Notes: generated from the sequence alone by a model not told the origin. A DNA stretch of 17,978 bases from Cytophagaceae bacterium UBA6715 (GCA_002454335.1 DKIP01000033.1:12885-30862), one strand, 5' to 3'. Shown: positions 5,938 to 13,995, numbered from the stretch's first letter. A program made the numbers and translations.

Positions 5938-7473
5938 ATGAAAAAGCAAATAAATCGGAAAGCATTTTTACAGCAAATGGCCATCTTATCAGGTGGTGTG
6001 GGAATTGGTTTAGGTACGGTGACCGGAAAAGCCTTTGGGCAAATACCCGCAGCCTATGCAAGTAATGCAGAAGCTGGGCGAGTGCTTGTCATAATACAGT
6101 TGGGTGGTGGAAATGATGGGTTGAATACGGTTATTCCTGCAGAAGATGATTTATACCATGCGGCTCGTCCTAGTATTTCCATCAAGAAGGATGTCGCATT
6201 GAAGCTCGATCAGGGAATGTATTTGCATCCATCGGCTGTGGGTTTAAAGAAATTGTATGACGAAGGTCAAGTGTGTATTGCTCAAAACATTGGTTATCCG
6301 AATCCCAATCGCTCGCATTTTCGTGCGACAGATATTTGGAATACGGGTTCAGATGCAGGTACGCTTTGGGATGAAGGCTGGGCTGGTCGTTATTTAAAGA
6401 CGCGTTACCCCGATTTCCCGATTGCTTTAGCTAAGCATCCTATGGCGATTCAATTAGGTTCTGTCGAATCGCTTTTGTTTCAGTCAGATCAAGGTGGCTT
6501 CAGTACCGTGTTCGAAGATCCAAATTTGTTTTATCAATTAGTAAGTGGTACCTCTTCGGATTCAGATATTCCTCCAGCGACTTTAGCTGGGGATGAACTT
6601 GGGTTTTTGAAACAGATTGCGGCGGCCTCAGTCCAATATGCTGGAGTAATACGAGATGGAGCTACCAAAGGGAAAAATACCATTTCATATCCAACCACAA
6701 ATTTGGGTCGGCAGTTTAGCATTGTTTCCAAATTAATCTCGGGGGGATTGGAGACGCCTGTCTATTTATTAAATATTGGCGGCTTTGATACGCATGCGAA
6801 TCAGTTGATCCAGCATGCAAACTTATGGAAAACGATTTCTGAAGCGGTTTCAACCTTTCAGGTTGACATGAATAATCAAAATTTAGCGGATCGAATTAAT
6901 ATCATGACATTCTCGGAATTTGGTCGGCGCGTGAATCAAAACGGCACTGCGGGTACTGACCATGGAACGGCTGCCCCCATGTTTTTTATTGGTAAAACGG
7001 TACGGGGGGGATTGATTGGTGCGAATCCCAACTTAAAACTTTTAGACAATAACGGCGACTTGAGGTTTAATTATGATTATCGTCAAGTGTATAGCACGGT
7101 GTTGCGGGATCATTTGGGTTTGGATAATGTGCGAACACAAGCGATTTTTAGTTCAACTTTTGAGCGTTTGCCTATTTATAAAAATTCACCTGATGCCCTT
7201 CCTGAGGCTGTTTCTGTTGAATTATCTTCTCCTTGGCCAAATCCAGCCGTAGATTCTACATTGTTGCAATTTGGTATTTTTGAGGAGGCAACGATTAATC
7301 TTGCGCTATTTGACTTGCAGGGTCGCCAACTAAAACTTATCGATTCTGGCTTGCGAAAAGTTGGTTCTTATTCAATTCGCTTGGATGTCAATGGATATGC
7401 TCCGGGTCATTATTTGATAAGTTTAAGTACAAATCGCGGTGGTCGAGTGACACGTCAATTGGTGATTCAGTAG
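5938..7473 (+). CDS. DUF1501 family protein with C-terminal T9SS type A sorting domain
   Basis: 511 residues. The N-terminus (1-36) has a basic NRK stretch, a hydrophobic Gly-rich core and a likely cleavage site near KAFGQ, so it is an export signal; only one Arg of a twin-arginine motif is present. The DUF1501 body shows IIQLGGGNDGLNTV (52-65), SHFRATDIW (about 126-134), GGFDTHANQ (281-289), FSEFGRR (about 325-331) and GTDHGTAAP (about 340-348). The family is distantly related to the alkaline phosphatase/sulfatase superfamily, but its activity is unknown. The last 85 residues (427-511) are a T9SS type A tail: PWPNPAVDSTLLQFGI, then LALFDLQGRQLKLIDSG, GSYSIRLDVNGYAPGHYLIS and a final RQLVIQ. 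The protein should therefore cross the outer membrane through the type IX system and be attached or released there. It lies 2 nt after the DUF1800 gene. Confidence 0.93.
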   Translation: MKKQINRKAFLQQMAILSGGVGIGLGTVTGKAFGQIPAAYASNAEAGRVLVIIQLGGGNDGLNTVIPAEDDLYHAARPSISIKKDVALKLDQGMYLHPSAVGLKKLYDEGQVCIAQNIGYPNPNRSHFRATDIWNTGSDAGTLWDEGWAGRYLKTRYPDFPIALAKHPMAIQLGSVESLLFQSDQGGFSTVFEDPNLFYQLVSGTSSDSDIPPATLAGDELGFLKQIAAASVQYAGVIRDGATKGKNTISYPTTNLGRQFSIVSKLISGGLETPVYLLNIGGFDTHANQLIQHANLWKTISEAVSTFQVDMNNQNLADRINIMTFSEFGRRVNQNGTAGTDHGTAAPMFFIGKTVRGGLIGANPNLKLLDNNGDLRFNYDYRQVYSTVLRDHLGLDNVRTQAIFSSTFERLPIYKNSPDALPEAVSVELSSPWPNPAVDSTLLQFGIFEEATINLALFDLQGRQLKLIDSGLRKVGSYSIRLDVNGYAPGHYLISLSTNRGGRVTRQLVIQ

Positions 7474-7554
7474 ATAAATTGTTATCTTCGAAACTTGAAT
7501 TTCGCACAACATTTTTTTTAAAAATTCGTTGACGCTAAAAGCTTGGTAAATCTT

Positions 7555-8511
7555 ATGTTTCGAATAATCGTTCTTGTCATGTTGTTTGTAGGCCTGTTTA
7601 GTGCAGACTCCAGCGCGCAAATGTGGTTCTTAGGCCAAAAAGGCAGGAAGAAATCACCCTTTCCCGTGTTTAAAAAGCATACGTCTATTTCTTTTGGGGC
7701 GGGTTCTTCACATTACATTGGGGATTTGGTCCCTGTTGCTGGCCTGTTTACTGTGGGAGCTCAAACGACTCGTTGGAATGTAGGCGTGAATTTTACACGG
7801 CATTTATCGCCTAATTTTAGTGCCAACTTAGGATTAAATTATATTCGAATTGCGGGTGATGATAGTTATTATTCACCTGTTGGGGCCTGGGATGCTAATT
7901 TTTTAAGAAACCTTCATGTTAGGAATGATATCAAAGAGTTATCGCTGGTGGGTATGTATGAAATTGGCGGTAATCCAGAGAATAATTTGAAGCGAAATGC
8001 GGTTTCTCCATATGTGTATCTAGGCGTGACGGGCTTGTTGCATTCGCCTGACGCTCGGAAGCAAGCAGGTGTTGATGGTGCTGGGAATCCGGTGCAGAGT
8101 CCTTGGTTATCGGATAGCAATGGAAGTTTGTTGGATTACAAAAATGAAGGTGTAGATTATTCGCTTTTAGGAATTTCCATTCCTTTTGGCGTTGGTTTTC
8201 GTTACAGGATTACGAGTAGCATGGATTTGGGTTTTGATTTTGGTTACCGTATTGCATTAACTGATTATTTAGATGATGTAACTGATATTCGAAATACAGT
8301 AGTTCCCTTATCTGTGAGCGGTAGTATGTTGTACACAGATCGATCCGGGGAGCCTTTTGCGGCTAATACCTTAGTCAATCGAATTCCTGTTCCATCAACC
8401 GTATCGGCGCCCAAAATTTCCACTGGCCCAGATCAATATTTTACGACCCAGGTTCGTATCATTTTTCATTTGCGGAATAAAGTTGATTGTCCGCCATTGC
8501 CCATTCAATGA
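7555..8511 (+). CDS. PorG-like outer-membrane barrel (DUF6089 family), upstream paralogue
   Basis: 318 residues. A signal peptide (MFRIIVLVMLFVGLFSADSSAQ) is followed by an alternating beta-barrel pattern with DUF6089/PorG-like segments: SSHYIGDLVP, RNLHVRNDIKELSLVGMYEI, SPYVYLGVTGLL, and IPFGVGFRYRITSSMDLGFDFGYRIALTDYLDDV. PorG is an outer-membrane component linked to the PorK/PorN ring of the type IX secretion system. The C-terminus has a VDCP motif matching the VYCP end of the next gene, which supports paralogy. The frame opens with TTG at 7543, but ATG at 7555 starts the signal peptide. The stop overlaps the next ATG (ATGA). The insert at about residues 158-205 makes it longer than the next gene. 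No good promoter is visible in the 81-bp gap upstream, so it may be co-transcribed with the DUF1501 gene. Confidence 0.8.
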   Translation: MFRIIVLVMLFVGLFSADSSAQMWFLGQKGRKKSPFPVFKKHTSISFGAGSSHYIGDLVPVAGLFTVGAQTTRWNVGVNFTRHLSPNFSANLGLNYIRIAGDDSYYSPVGAWDANFLRNLHVRNDIKELSLVGMYEIGGNPENNLKRNAVSPYVYLGVTGLLHSPDARKQAGVDGAGNPVQSPWLSDSNGSLLDYKNEGVDYSLLGISIPFGVGFRYRITSSMDLGFDFGYRIALTDYLDDVTDIRNTVVPLSVSGSMLYTDRSGEPFAANTLVNRIPVPSTVSAPKISTGPDQYFTTQVRIIFHLRNKVDCPPLPIQ

Positions 8512-9185
8512 GAAAATTTTTCGGTTTCATCTTGATTATGCTTATCAGTTGCGAGGCATTTGCCCAGCGCTGGACAATGTCCGCAGGTACAGGTGCTACA
8601 TTGTACAAGGGAGATTTATCGGATTGGCATTTAGCGCCACATTTGTCTCAAATGAAAACGCTTAATGCGGCGGTGAACTTTCAATTACGTTATCAGCCTG
8701 ATCAAGCAATGGCTTATCGGGCAAAATTGACATTTACGGGGCTGGATGGCAATGGTGCGAATTATTCGATTCCGAGTATTTCTTTTTCAACGAATAGTTT
8801 TTCGAGTCCCTTAATTGAATTTTCTGGGCTAGTAGATTACAATTTTAAAGATTATCAAGCGAATCGACATGTTCGAAATTGGACACCATTTATTTATGGT
8901 GGACTTGGATTTTTGTTTGTCAGTCCTGAGGGGAATATTTCAAGTCCAAAGACTTTTTTTACCTGGGCAATACCTTATGGCGTAGGAGTAAAAGCACAGT
9001 TAAACAACCGAATTGGTTTGCAATGCGAATTTGGAAGTAGTAAATCATTATCGAATATATTGGACGGGCAAGCAGCCTGGGGTGAAGTGCCTCAGATTTT
9101 TACTTGGAATAAATCAGATCAATATTTGCATAGTTCGATTTCAATAACGTATTCATTGATTTCCGTTTATTGTCCGCGAGATTAA
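8508..9185 (+). CDS. porG: PorG-like T9SS outer-membrane protein (DUF6089 family)
   Basis: 225 residues. Signal peptide MRKFFGFILIMLISCEAFAQ, then beta strands including GTGATLYKGDLSDW, SPLIEFSGLVDYNF, TPFIYGGLGFLFVSPEG and AIPYGVGVKAQLNNRIGLQCEFG, ending in ITYSLISVYCPRD. Length and position fit PorG: in Porphyromonas gingivalis porG also lies directly upstream of uppS, bamA and two ompH genes (PG0189-PG0193). The frame is open from 8487, but ATG at 8508 begins a clean signal peptide and overlaps the previous stop by 4 nt, indicating translational coupling. Because two PorG-like barrels are adjacent, which one serves the secretion machine is inferred from order and size; the symbol is therefore tentative. 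Confidence 0.78.
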   Translation: MRKFFGFILIMLISCEAFAQRWTMSAGTGATLYKGDLSDWHLAPHLSQMKTLNAAVNFQLRYQPDQAMAYRAKLTFTGLDGNGANYSIPSISFSTNSFSSPLIEFSGLVDYNFKDYQANRHVRNWTPFIYGGLGFLFVSPEGNISSPKTFFTWAIPYGVGVKAQLNNRIGLQCEFGSSKSLSNILDGQAAWGEVPQIFTWNKSDQYLHSSISITYSLISVYCPRD

Positions 9186-9188
9186 AGT

Positions 9189-9219
9189 TTTGAATAAGGG
9201 GAGGGATTAGCTATCTTTG
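9189..9219 (+). promoter_or_regulatory. Bacteroidota primary-sigma promoter upstream of uppS
   Basis: TTTG (9189-9192), a spacer of exactly 19 nt, then TATCTTTG (9212-9219). This is a full match to the Bacteroidota consensus TTTG-N(about 19)-TAnnTTTG. Transcription would start near 9226, leaving a leader of about 14 nt before the GTG at 9240. It would drive uppS-bamA-skp-skp independently of the porG genes. Confidence 0.8.
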
Positions 9220-9239
9220 CCTTTTGTATTTTTGAAGTT

Positions 9240-10001
9240 GTGAGTCAAGACATAAAAGATTCTATTGATGTAAACAATCTGCCGGCGCACATTGCCGTTA
9301 TCATGGATGGTAATGGTCGATGGGCAAAACAGCAGGGGTTTAAAGACCGAATATTTGGTCACCGGCATGCTATTGCTGCAGTGAGAGAGACTATTGAAGG
9401 TTGTGGTGAGTTGGGGGTTAAGTATTTGACTTTATATGCCTTTTCTACAGAAAATTGGAATCGTCCGCCTGCAGAAGTGAAGGCATTAATGAGTTTGTTG
9501 GTCAGTGCAATTCATGATGAATTGCCAGGAATGATGAAAAACCAGATTCGCTTGAAGGCAATTGGAGATTTGGAGTCTTTACCGAAAAGTTCACAGAAAG
9601 AGTTACACTCAGCGATGGATTTGACGGCTGGAAATAAGGGCTTGACTTTGGTTTTAGCCTTATCTTATTCCGGTAGATGGGATTTGACCCAAGCAACACA
9701 GAAGATCGCCGTAAAGGTTGCATCGGGTGAAATGGATGCTAGCGCTGTGAATACAGATGTGATTGATGCGCATTTATCGACGGCGGGAATACCCGATCCT
9801 GATTTGATGATTCGTACGGGTGGGGATCACCGAATTAGTAATTTTATGCTATGGCAATTAGCCTATGCAGAATTATATATTTTTGAGGAGTTATTTTGGC
9901 CAGATTTTAGAAAAGTTAATTTGCATCAAGCAATTGTTGATTTTCAGATGCGGGAGCGTCGATTTGGTAAAACAAGTGAACAAATTAAACGAGAGGGTTA
10001 A
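9240..10001 (+). CDS. uppS: Isoprenyl transferase (di-trans,poly-cis-undecaprenyl diphosphate synthase)
   Basis: Cis-prenyltransferase that condenses isopentenyl diphosphate onto farnesyl diphosphate to make the undecaprenyl carrier used for peptidoglycan, O-antigen and glycan assembly. At 253 residues it has the usual length. The active-site motif IMDGNGRWAK (21-30) contains catalytic Asp23; also present are LTLYAFSTENWNRP, the SYSGRWD segment, and RTGGDHRISNFMLWQLAYAELYF-like sequence near 190-212, which carries the substrate-binding Arg and Ser residues. The start is GTG at 9240: no ATG occurs before Met22, which is inside the active-site motif. There is no Shine-Dalgarno sequence. bamA follows after 9 nt. 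Confidence 0.96.
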   Translation: MSQDIKDSIDVNNLPAHIAVIMDGNGRWAKQQGFKDRIFGHRHAIAAVRETIEGCGELGVKYLTLYAFSTENWNRPPAEVKALMSLLVSAIHDELPGMMKNQIRLKAIGDLESLPKSSQKELHSAMDLTAGNKGLTLVLALSYSGRWDLTQATQKIAVKVASGEMDASAVNTDVIDAHLSTAGIPDPDLMIRTGGDHRISNFMLWQLAYAELYIFEELFWPDFRKVNLHQAIVDFQMRERRFGKTSEQIKREG

Positions 10002-10010
10002 TCCCTAAAA

Positions 10011-12674
10011 ATGAAAAAATACATTTGCATGAATTTTCGTAAAGAATCAAAGGGGTATTGTTCTTGGCAGCTAGTTTTGGTGGGCTTGGTTCTTTTTATG
10101 ACTCAAACTGCGCAAGCTCAAGTGTTGGGAAATCGCAGATTTGCTACCTCTAATCTGGCTTCCTCTACTTTTTCGTGGGCGGATCCCAAGGAATATGAAA
10201 TTGCTGATATTGAAGTGAGTGGGTCACAATTTTATGATGGTGCTTCCATGATTAATATATCAGGCTTACAAAGAGGGGATAAAATTAAGGTTCCGGGTGA
10301 TGCGGTAGCGACGGCGATCCGAAAAATCATGGATCAAGGAATTTTGGAAGAAGTAGAAATTTATGCTTCAAAAGTAGAAGGGGAGAAGATTTGGCTTCAG
10401 ATTGTATTGAAAGAACGTCCTCGATTATATGCAATTAATTACGTGGGTATACGTAAAGGGGAGCAGGAAAGCTTAAGCGAAAAGGTAAAGACGTACAAAG
10501 GGAAGATTATCACGGAAACGTTAAAGAAGAATTTAGAATTAGCAATTCGTAAATATTACCAGGAAAAGGGCCGATTAAATGTGAAGACAAAATCCACAAT
10601 TCGGGTAGATACATTGCGAGGCAATAATGCAACATTGGTTGTAAATATTGATAAAGGGGAGAAAGTAAAGGTGCATAAAATTATTTTGGATGGGATTGAT
10701 GAGAAATCGCGTGGATTAATCTTGCGAAAGATTAAAAATACGAAGCAGGTGCGATTTGGTCGGATTTTTAAACCATCTAAATTCGTGCCTAAAAAGTGGG
10801 ATGAAGATAAGACAAAGTTGCTGGATGCCATGAATAAATTAGGCTTTCGTGACTTTCAAATTAAATCAGATTCGATAAGTAAAGTAGATCAAAAATCAGT
10901 TGACCTTTATATCAAACTCGTACAAGGCAAAAAGTATTATTATCGAAATATCAATTTTGAAGGGAATTACATCTACCCGGATTCTGTCTTGAACATGGTT
11001 TTGGGCATTAAAAAGGGAGATGTGTACAATACGGAAGAATTAGATAAGAAATTGCAAGGAAATCCTGGTGATGATTTGAGTTCTGTATACATGGATAATG
11101 GGTATTTGTATTACAATGCTGAACCCGTTGAGTCGGCTATCGAAGGGGATTCGATCGATTTAACGATTCGCATAAGTGAAGGCAAGCAAGCAACAATCAA
11201 CAAGGTTATCTTGAATGGTAATACAAAAACGTCTGATCATGTCGTAATGCGAGAGATTCGAACGTTACCTGGACAAAAATTTAACAAGTCGGCCATCATC
11301 CGTACCGTTCGTGAATTATCGACCATCGGTTATTTTAATCCGGAAAAAATTACCCCAAATCCGCAGCCAAGACCAGATGGAACAGTGGATATCGAATACA
11401 ACGTGGAAGAGAAACCTTCCGATCAAATTGAGCTTTCAGGTGGTTGGGGTGGCTACATCGGATTTGTAGGAACCTTAGGTGTTGTATTTAATAACTTTTC
11501 AGCAAAAAATCTGACGAACTGGTCGGCATGGCGTCCCTTGCCTGCTGGTGATGGACAGAAATTGTCGGTTCGTTTTCAGGCAAACGGAGCCGCCTATCAA
11601 AATTATAGTTTGACCTTCACAGAACCGTGGTTGGGAGGGAAGAAGCCCAATTCTTTTTCGATTTCATTGAATCGTAGCGTTTCTTATCCATATCAATTCA
11701 GGACGACTGGTTATGGAGGTTACGGTAGTGGCTTGGGGGGCTATGGTGGAGGCTATGGTGGATATGGTAGCTATGGGGGCTATGGCGGGTATGGAGGCTA
11801 CGGTGGTTATGGTATGAGTGCTTATTCTGTTCCAGATTCCTTACTAGATGCTCACTTCAACGTGAACTCCATTACGTTTAGTTTAGGTAAGCGTTTGAAA
11901 TGGCCAGACGATTATTTCTCATTAAGTAACTCCCTAGCTTTCGCGCAATATGATGTGGATCGTTATTATACGTGGGCTTATCCACAAGGTAAATCGACTT
12001 CGATTACTTTGATGACGAATTTCTCTCGGAATAGTATCGACAACCCAACCTTCCCGCGTATGGGCTCAAGTTTCTCTTTGAATGCATCGCTAACACCACC
12101 CTATTCATTGATGGGAGGAAACAAAGATGGAAGCTTAATTGAATACCACAAATGGATGTTTGATGCAAGTTGGTTTACTCCTTTATTGGGTAAATTGATT
12201 CTGCATACACGTGCTCATTTAGGATTCTTGGGATCCTATGGTGGTGCGCCAACCACTCGGTTTGAGCGTTTTGATTTAGGTGGATCAGGAATGGTACAAG
12301 GATTTTCATTCAACCGGGATATCGTGGGATTACGTGGGTATAAGGATCGAGTAATTGGGCCTTCAGGATCCTACGGAAATGGGGGTGTAGCCTATAATAA
12401 GTTTGTGATGGAAGCGCGTTATCCAGTCTCGTTGAATCCATCGGCAACAATATTTGTTTTAGGATTTGCGGAAGGGGGGAATAACTTTGCTTCGATGTCG
12501 GACTACAATCCATTTAATCTTTATAAATCTGCTGGATTTGGAGCGCGAATTTTCATGCCTGCATTTGGAATGATTGGGATCGATTATGGTTTTGCGTTTG
12601 ATAAGCCACGGCCGGGTGATTCGGATTTTGGCCGACAAGCCTTTACGTTCTCGATTGGGCAACAAATTCGCTAG
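10011..12674 (+). CDS. bamA: Outer-membrane protein assembly factor BamA
   Basis: Omp85 insertase that folds barrel proteins into the outer membrane. 887 residues: signal peptide to about residue 36 (TAQAQ), a POTRA region (about 55-470) with repeats such as YEIADIEVSG, YAINYVGIRKG, VHKIILDGIDE, YYRNINFEGNYIYPD and INKVILNGNTKTSDHVVMREIRTLPG, then a 16-strand barrel from about 475. LKWPDDYFSLSN (a periplasmic turn) and LGGSGMVQGF (the lid-strand/lock region) are typical of Bacteroidota BamA. Two oddities: residues 567-601 are almost pure Gly-Tyr, in what should be an extracellular loop, and the last strand ends in SIGQQIR rather than with an aromatic residue. The start at 10011 follows an A-rich leader; Met7 is an alternative. 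It lies in the uppS-bamA-skp-skp operon. Confidence 0.97.
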   Translation: MKKYICMNFRKESKGYCSWQLVLVGLVLFMTQTAQAQVLGNRRFATSNLASSTFSWADPKEYEIADIEVSGSQFYDGASMINISGLQRGDKIKVPGDAVATAIRKIMDQGILEEVEIYASKVEGEKIWLQIVLKERPRLYAINYVGIRKGEQESLSEKVKTYKGKIITETLKKNLELAIRKYYQEKGRLNVKTKSTIRVDTLRGNNATLVVNIDKGEKVKVHKIILDGIDEKSRGLILRKIKNTKQVRFGRIFKPSKFVPKKWDEDKTKLLDAMNKLGFRDFQIKSDSISKVDQKSVDLYIKLVQGKKYYYRNINFEGNYIYPDSVLNMVLGIKKGDVYNTEELDKKLQGNPGDDLSSVYMDNGYLYYNAEPVESAIEGDSIDLTIRISEGKQATINKVILNGNTKTSDHVVMREIRTLPGQKFNKSAIIRTVRELSTIGYFNPEKITPNPQPRPDGTVDIEYNVEEKPSDQIELSGGWGGYIGFVGTLGVVFNNFSAKNLTNWSAWRPLPAGDGQKLSVRFQANGAAYQNYSLTFTEPWLGGKKPNSFSISLNRSVSYPYQFRTTGYGGYGSGLGGYGGGYGGYGSYGGYGGYGGYGGYGMSAYSVPDSLLDAHFNVNSITFSLGKRLKWPDDYFSLSNSLAFAQYDVDRYYTWAYPQGKSTSITLMTNFSRNSIDNPTFPRMGSSFSLNASLTPPYSLMGGNKDGSLIEYHKWMFDASWFTPLLGKLILHTRAHLGFLGSYGGAPTTRFERFDLGGSGMVQGFSFNRDIVGLRGYKDRVIGPSGSYGNGGVAYNKFVMEARYPVSLNPSATIFVLGFAEGGNNFASMSDYNPFNLYKSAGFGARIFMPAFGMIGIDYGFAFDKPRPGDSDFGRQAFTFSIGQQIR
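11709..11813 (+). repeat. Gly-Tyr codon repeat inside bamA
   Basis: 105 bp encoding residues 567-601 of BamA: 22 Gly, 10 Tyr, 2 Ser and 1 Leu, mostly as GGY triplets (9-bp units such as GGCTATGGT). Codons vary (GGT, GGA, GGC, GGG; TAT, TAC), so the DNA is a degenerate rather than perfect tandem array. It sits between the strands ending RSVSYPYQFRT and beginning VNSITFSLGKRL. Confidence 0.9.
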
Positions 12675-12686
12675 TCAATAATATCA

Positions 12687-13226
12687 ATGAAAAAGTCAAT
12701 TTTTTTCTTAATTTTGGGAATTATGTGTTTGGGACAAAGGTCTCATGCGCAGAAATTTGGCTACATTGATACGGAATTTATTACCTCCAAAATGCCCGAA
12801 TTTCAGAAAGTTCAAGCAGCTTTGAATGAGAAAACCAAAGGTTGGTTGAAGGAGGTTTCTGATAAGCAGGAGGCTGTTTCTTTGATGGAAAAAGAATTTC
12901 ATCTAGAAGAATTGTTGTTGACTGATGAGTTACGTCAGCAACGTTTGGCATCAATTAAAGCAAAAGATCAAGAAGCAAAAGCGTTTCAAGAAAAGATATT
13001 TGGAGACGAGGGTGAATTATTTAAAGCAAAACAGAATGCCATGAAGCCGATATTGGATGAGATTTCCAAGGCGCTTGAACGTGTAGTTCGCCAAAAGCGA
13101 TTGGATTTTGTTTTTGATAAGGCAAATGATGGTTTGGCATTAATTTATACGAATCCTATTCATGATTATTCTGACTATGTGTTGGAAGAACTTGGTTTGG
13201 AATTAGATCCTAATTTGAAGAAATAA
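12687..13226 (+). CDS. OmpH/Skp-family periplasmic chaperone, first copy
   Basis: 179 residues. A signal peptide ends near RSHAQ (residue 22), then FGYIDTEFITSKMPEFQKVQ gives the OmpH/Skp start, a long charged helical tentacle region (about 45-125), and a C-terminal VFDKANDGLALIYTNP strand segment with YSDYVLEELGL. Skp trimers hold unfolded barrel proteins in the periplasm for BamA. It is 13 nt after bamA, which fits co-transcription and function with BamA. It is diverged from the second copy, sharing mostly the head-domain pattern (SKMPE versus SQMPE). Confidence 0.92.
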   Translation: MKKSIFFLILGIMCLGQRSHAQKFGYIDTEFITSKMPEFQKVQAALNEKTKGWLKEVSDKQEAVSLMEKEFHLEELLLTDELRQQRLASIKAKDQEAKAFQEKIFGDEGELFKAKQNAMKPILDEISKALERVVRQKRLDFVFDKANDGLALIYTNPIHDYSDYVLEELGLELDPNLKK

Positions 13227-13273
13227 TTAGCTTAACAAAGAATATAAAACAAAAACAACTAGATTAAATTTTT

Positions 13274-13852
13274 ATGAAAAACAAACTATTTTTAGCTATG
13301 AGCCTTGTGTTCGGAATGGCTATTTTACCAGCGAAAGCACAAGTTAAAATTGGATTCATTAATGCTGATTATATCTTAAGCCAAATGCCTGAAGCAAAGC
13401 AAGTGGAAGAGGATTTGAAAAATACGCAAAAGCAATACGAAACCCTTTACCAAGGAAAAGTAAAAGATTTTCAAGATAAATTAGCTGCATTTGAGAAGCT
13501 AAATGCAGATCCTAAAACAGCTGATATCATCAAGCAAGACAAGGAAAAAGAATTACAAAATTTGCAAACTTCGATTCAAGAGTTCCAACAAAATTCTCAA
13601 TCCTCATTGCAAAAGAAACAGGCACAATTATTACAACCTTTGTTGAAGAAAGTTGAAGAAAATATGCACGCAGTGGCAGCTGAAAATGCTTACACGTATG
13701 TATTCAACTACGATGCAGGAATGGGAACTGCTCCTATTTTATTGCATTACCCAGCGGATGCAAACATGTCTGATTTGGTATTAAAGAAAATGGGCATTAC
13801 GCCGAAGCCAGCAGCTCCTGCGGCGGCACCTGCTGCTCCAGCAAAGAAATAG
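13274..13852 (+). CDS. OmpH/Skp-family periplasmic chaperone, second copy
   Basis: 192 residues. Signal peptide to about residue 22 (ILPAKAQ), then IGFINADYILSQMPEAKQVEEDL, a Gln/Lys-rich coiled region (about 45-135), and YTYVFNYDAGMGTAPILLHYPADANMSDLVLKKMGI. The end is an Ala/Pro-rich tail (PKPAAPAAAPAAPAKK) absent from the first copy, probably a flexible extension. It is the second Skp-like gene after bamA, as in other Bacteroidota, and the last gene of the operon; a hairpin terminator starts 19 nt after the stop. The 47-nt gap before it is AT-rich without a clear promoter. Confidence 0.93.
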   Translation: MKNKLFLAMSLVFGMAILPAKAQVKIGFINADYILSQMPEAKQVEEDLKNTQKQYETLYQGKVKDFQDKLAAFEKLNADPKTADIIKQDKEKELQNLQTSIQEFQQNSQSSLQKKQAQLLQPLLKKVEENMHAVAAENAYTYVFNYDAGMGTAPILLHYPADANMSDLVLKKMGITPKPAAPAAAPAAPAKK

Positions 13853-13871
13853 TTAGCTGATTATTTTGAAG

Positions 13872-13901
13872 AAAGCCTCGATGAAAATCGGGGCTTTTTT
13901 T
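13872..13901 (+). terminator. Intrinsic terminator after the uppS-bamA-skp operon
   Basis: AAAGCCTCGAT (13872-13882), a GAAA loop, and ATCGGGGCTTT (13887-13897) form an 11-bp stem with one G-U pair, running into a T-tract that ends at 13901. The tetraloop and T-tract make it a strong rho-independent terminator on the plus strand. The reverse strand has only a broken T-run, so it probably stops the convergent TauE transcript less well. Confidence 0.9.
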
Positions 13902-13941
13902 GTATTTAATCTGTTGGGTTAAAATGAAATTTGAATTTAAT

Positions 13942-13995
13942 CTAGCTCTAGCTAGCTCTAGACTTTAATCTGGGGATTCCTAGGCTAAAGTCTAG
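13942..13995. repeat. CTAG-dense palindromic patch
   Basis: CTAGCTCTAG is repeated exactly in tandem (13942-13951, 13952-13961). The second copy overlaps CTAGACTTTA (13958-13967), whose reverse complement TAAAGTCTAG is at 13986-13995, giving a 10-bp perfect stem with an 18-nt loop. The tetramer CTAG occurs six times in these 54 bases, an unusual density for a tetramer that is rare in many bacterial genomes. There is no T-tract after the hairpin. It lies between the skp terminator and the heptamer array in a convergent intergenic gap. Confidence 0.8.
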
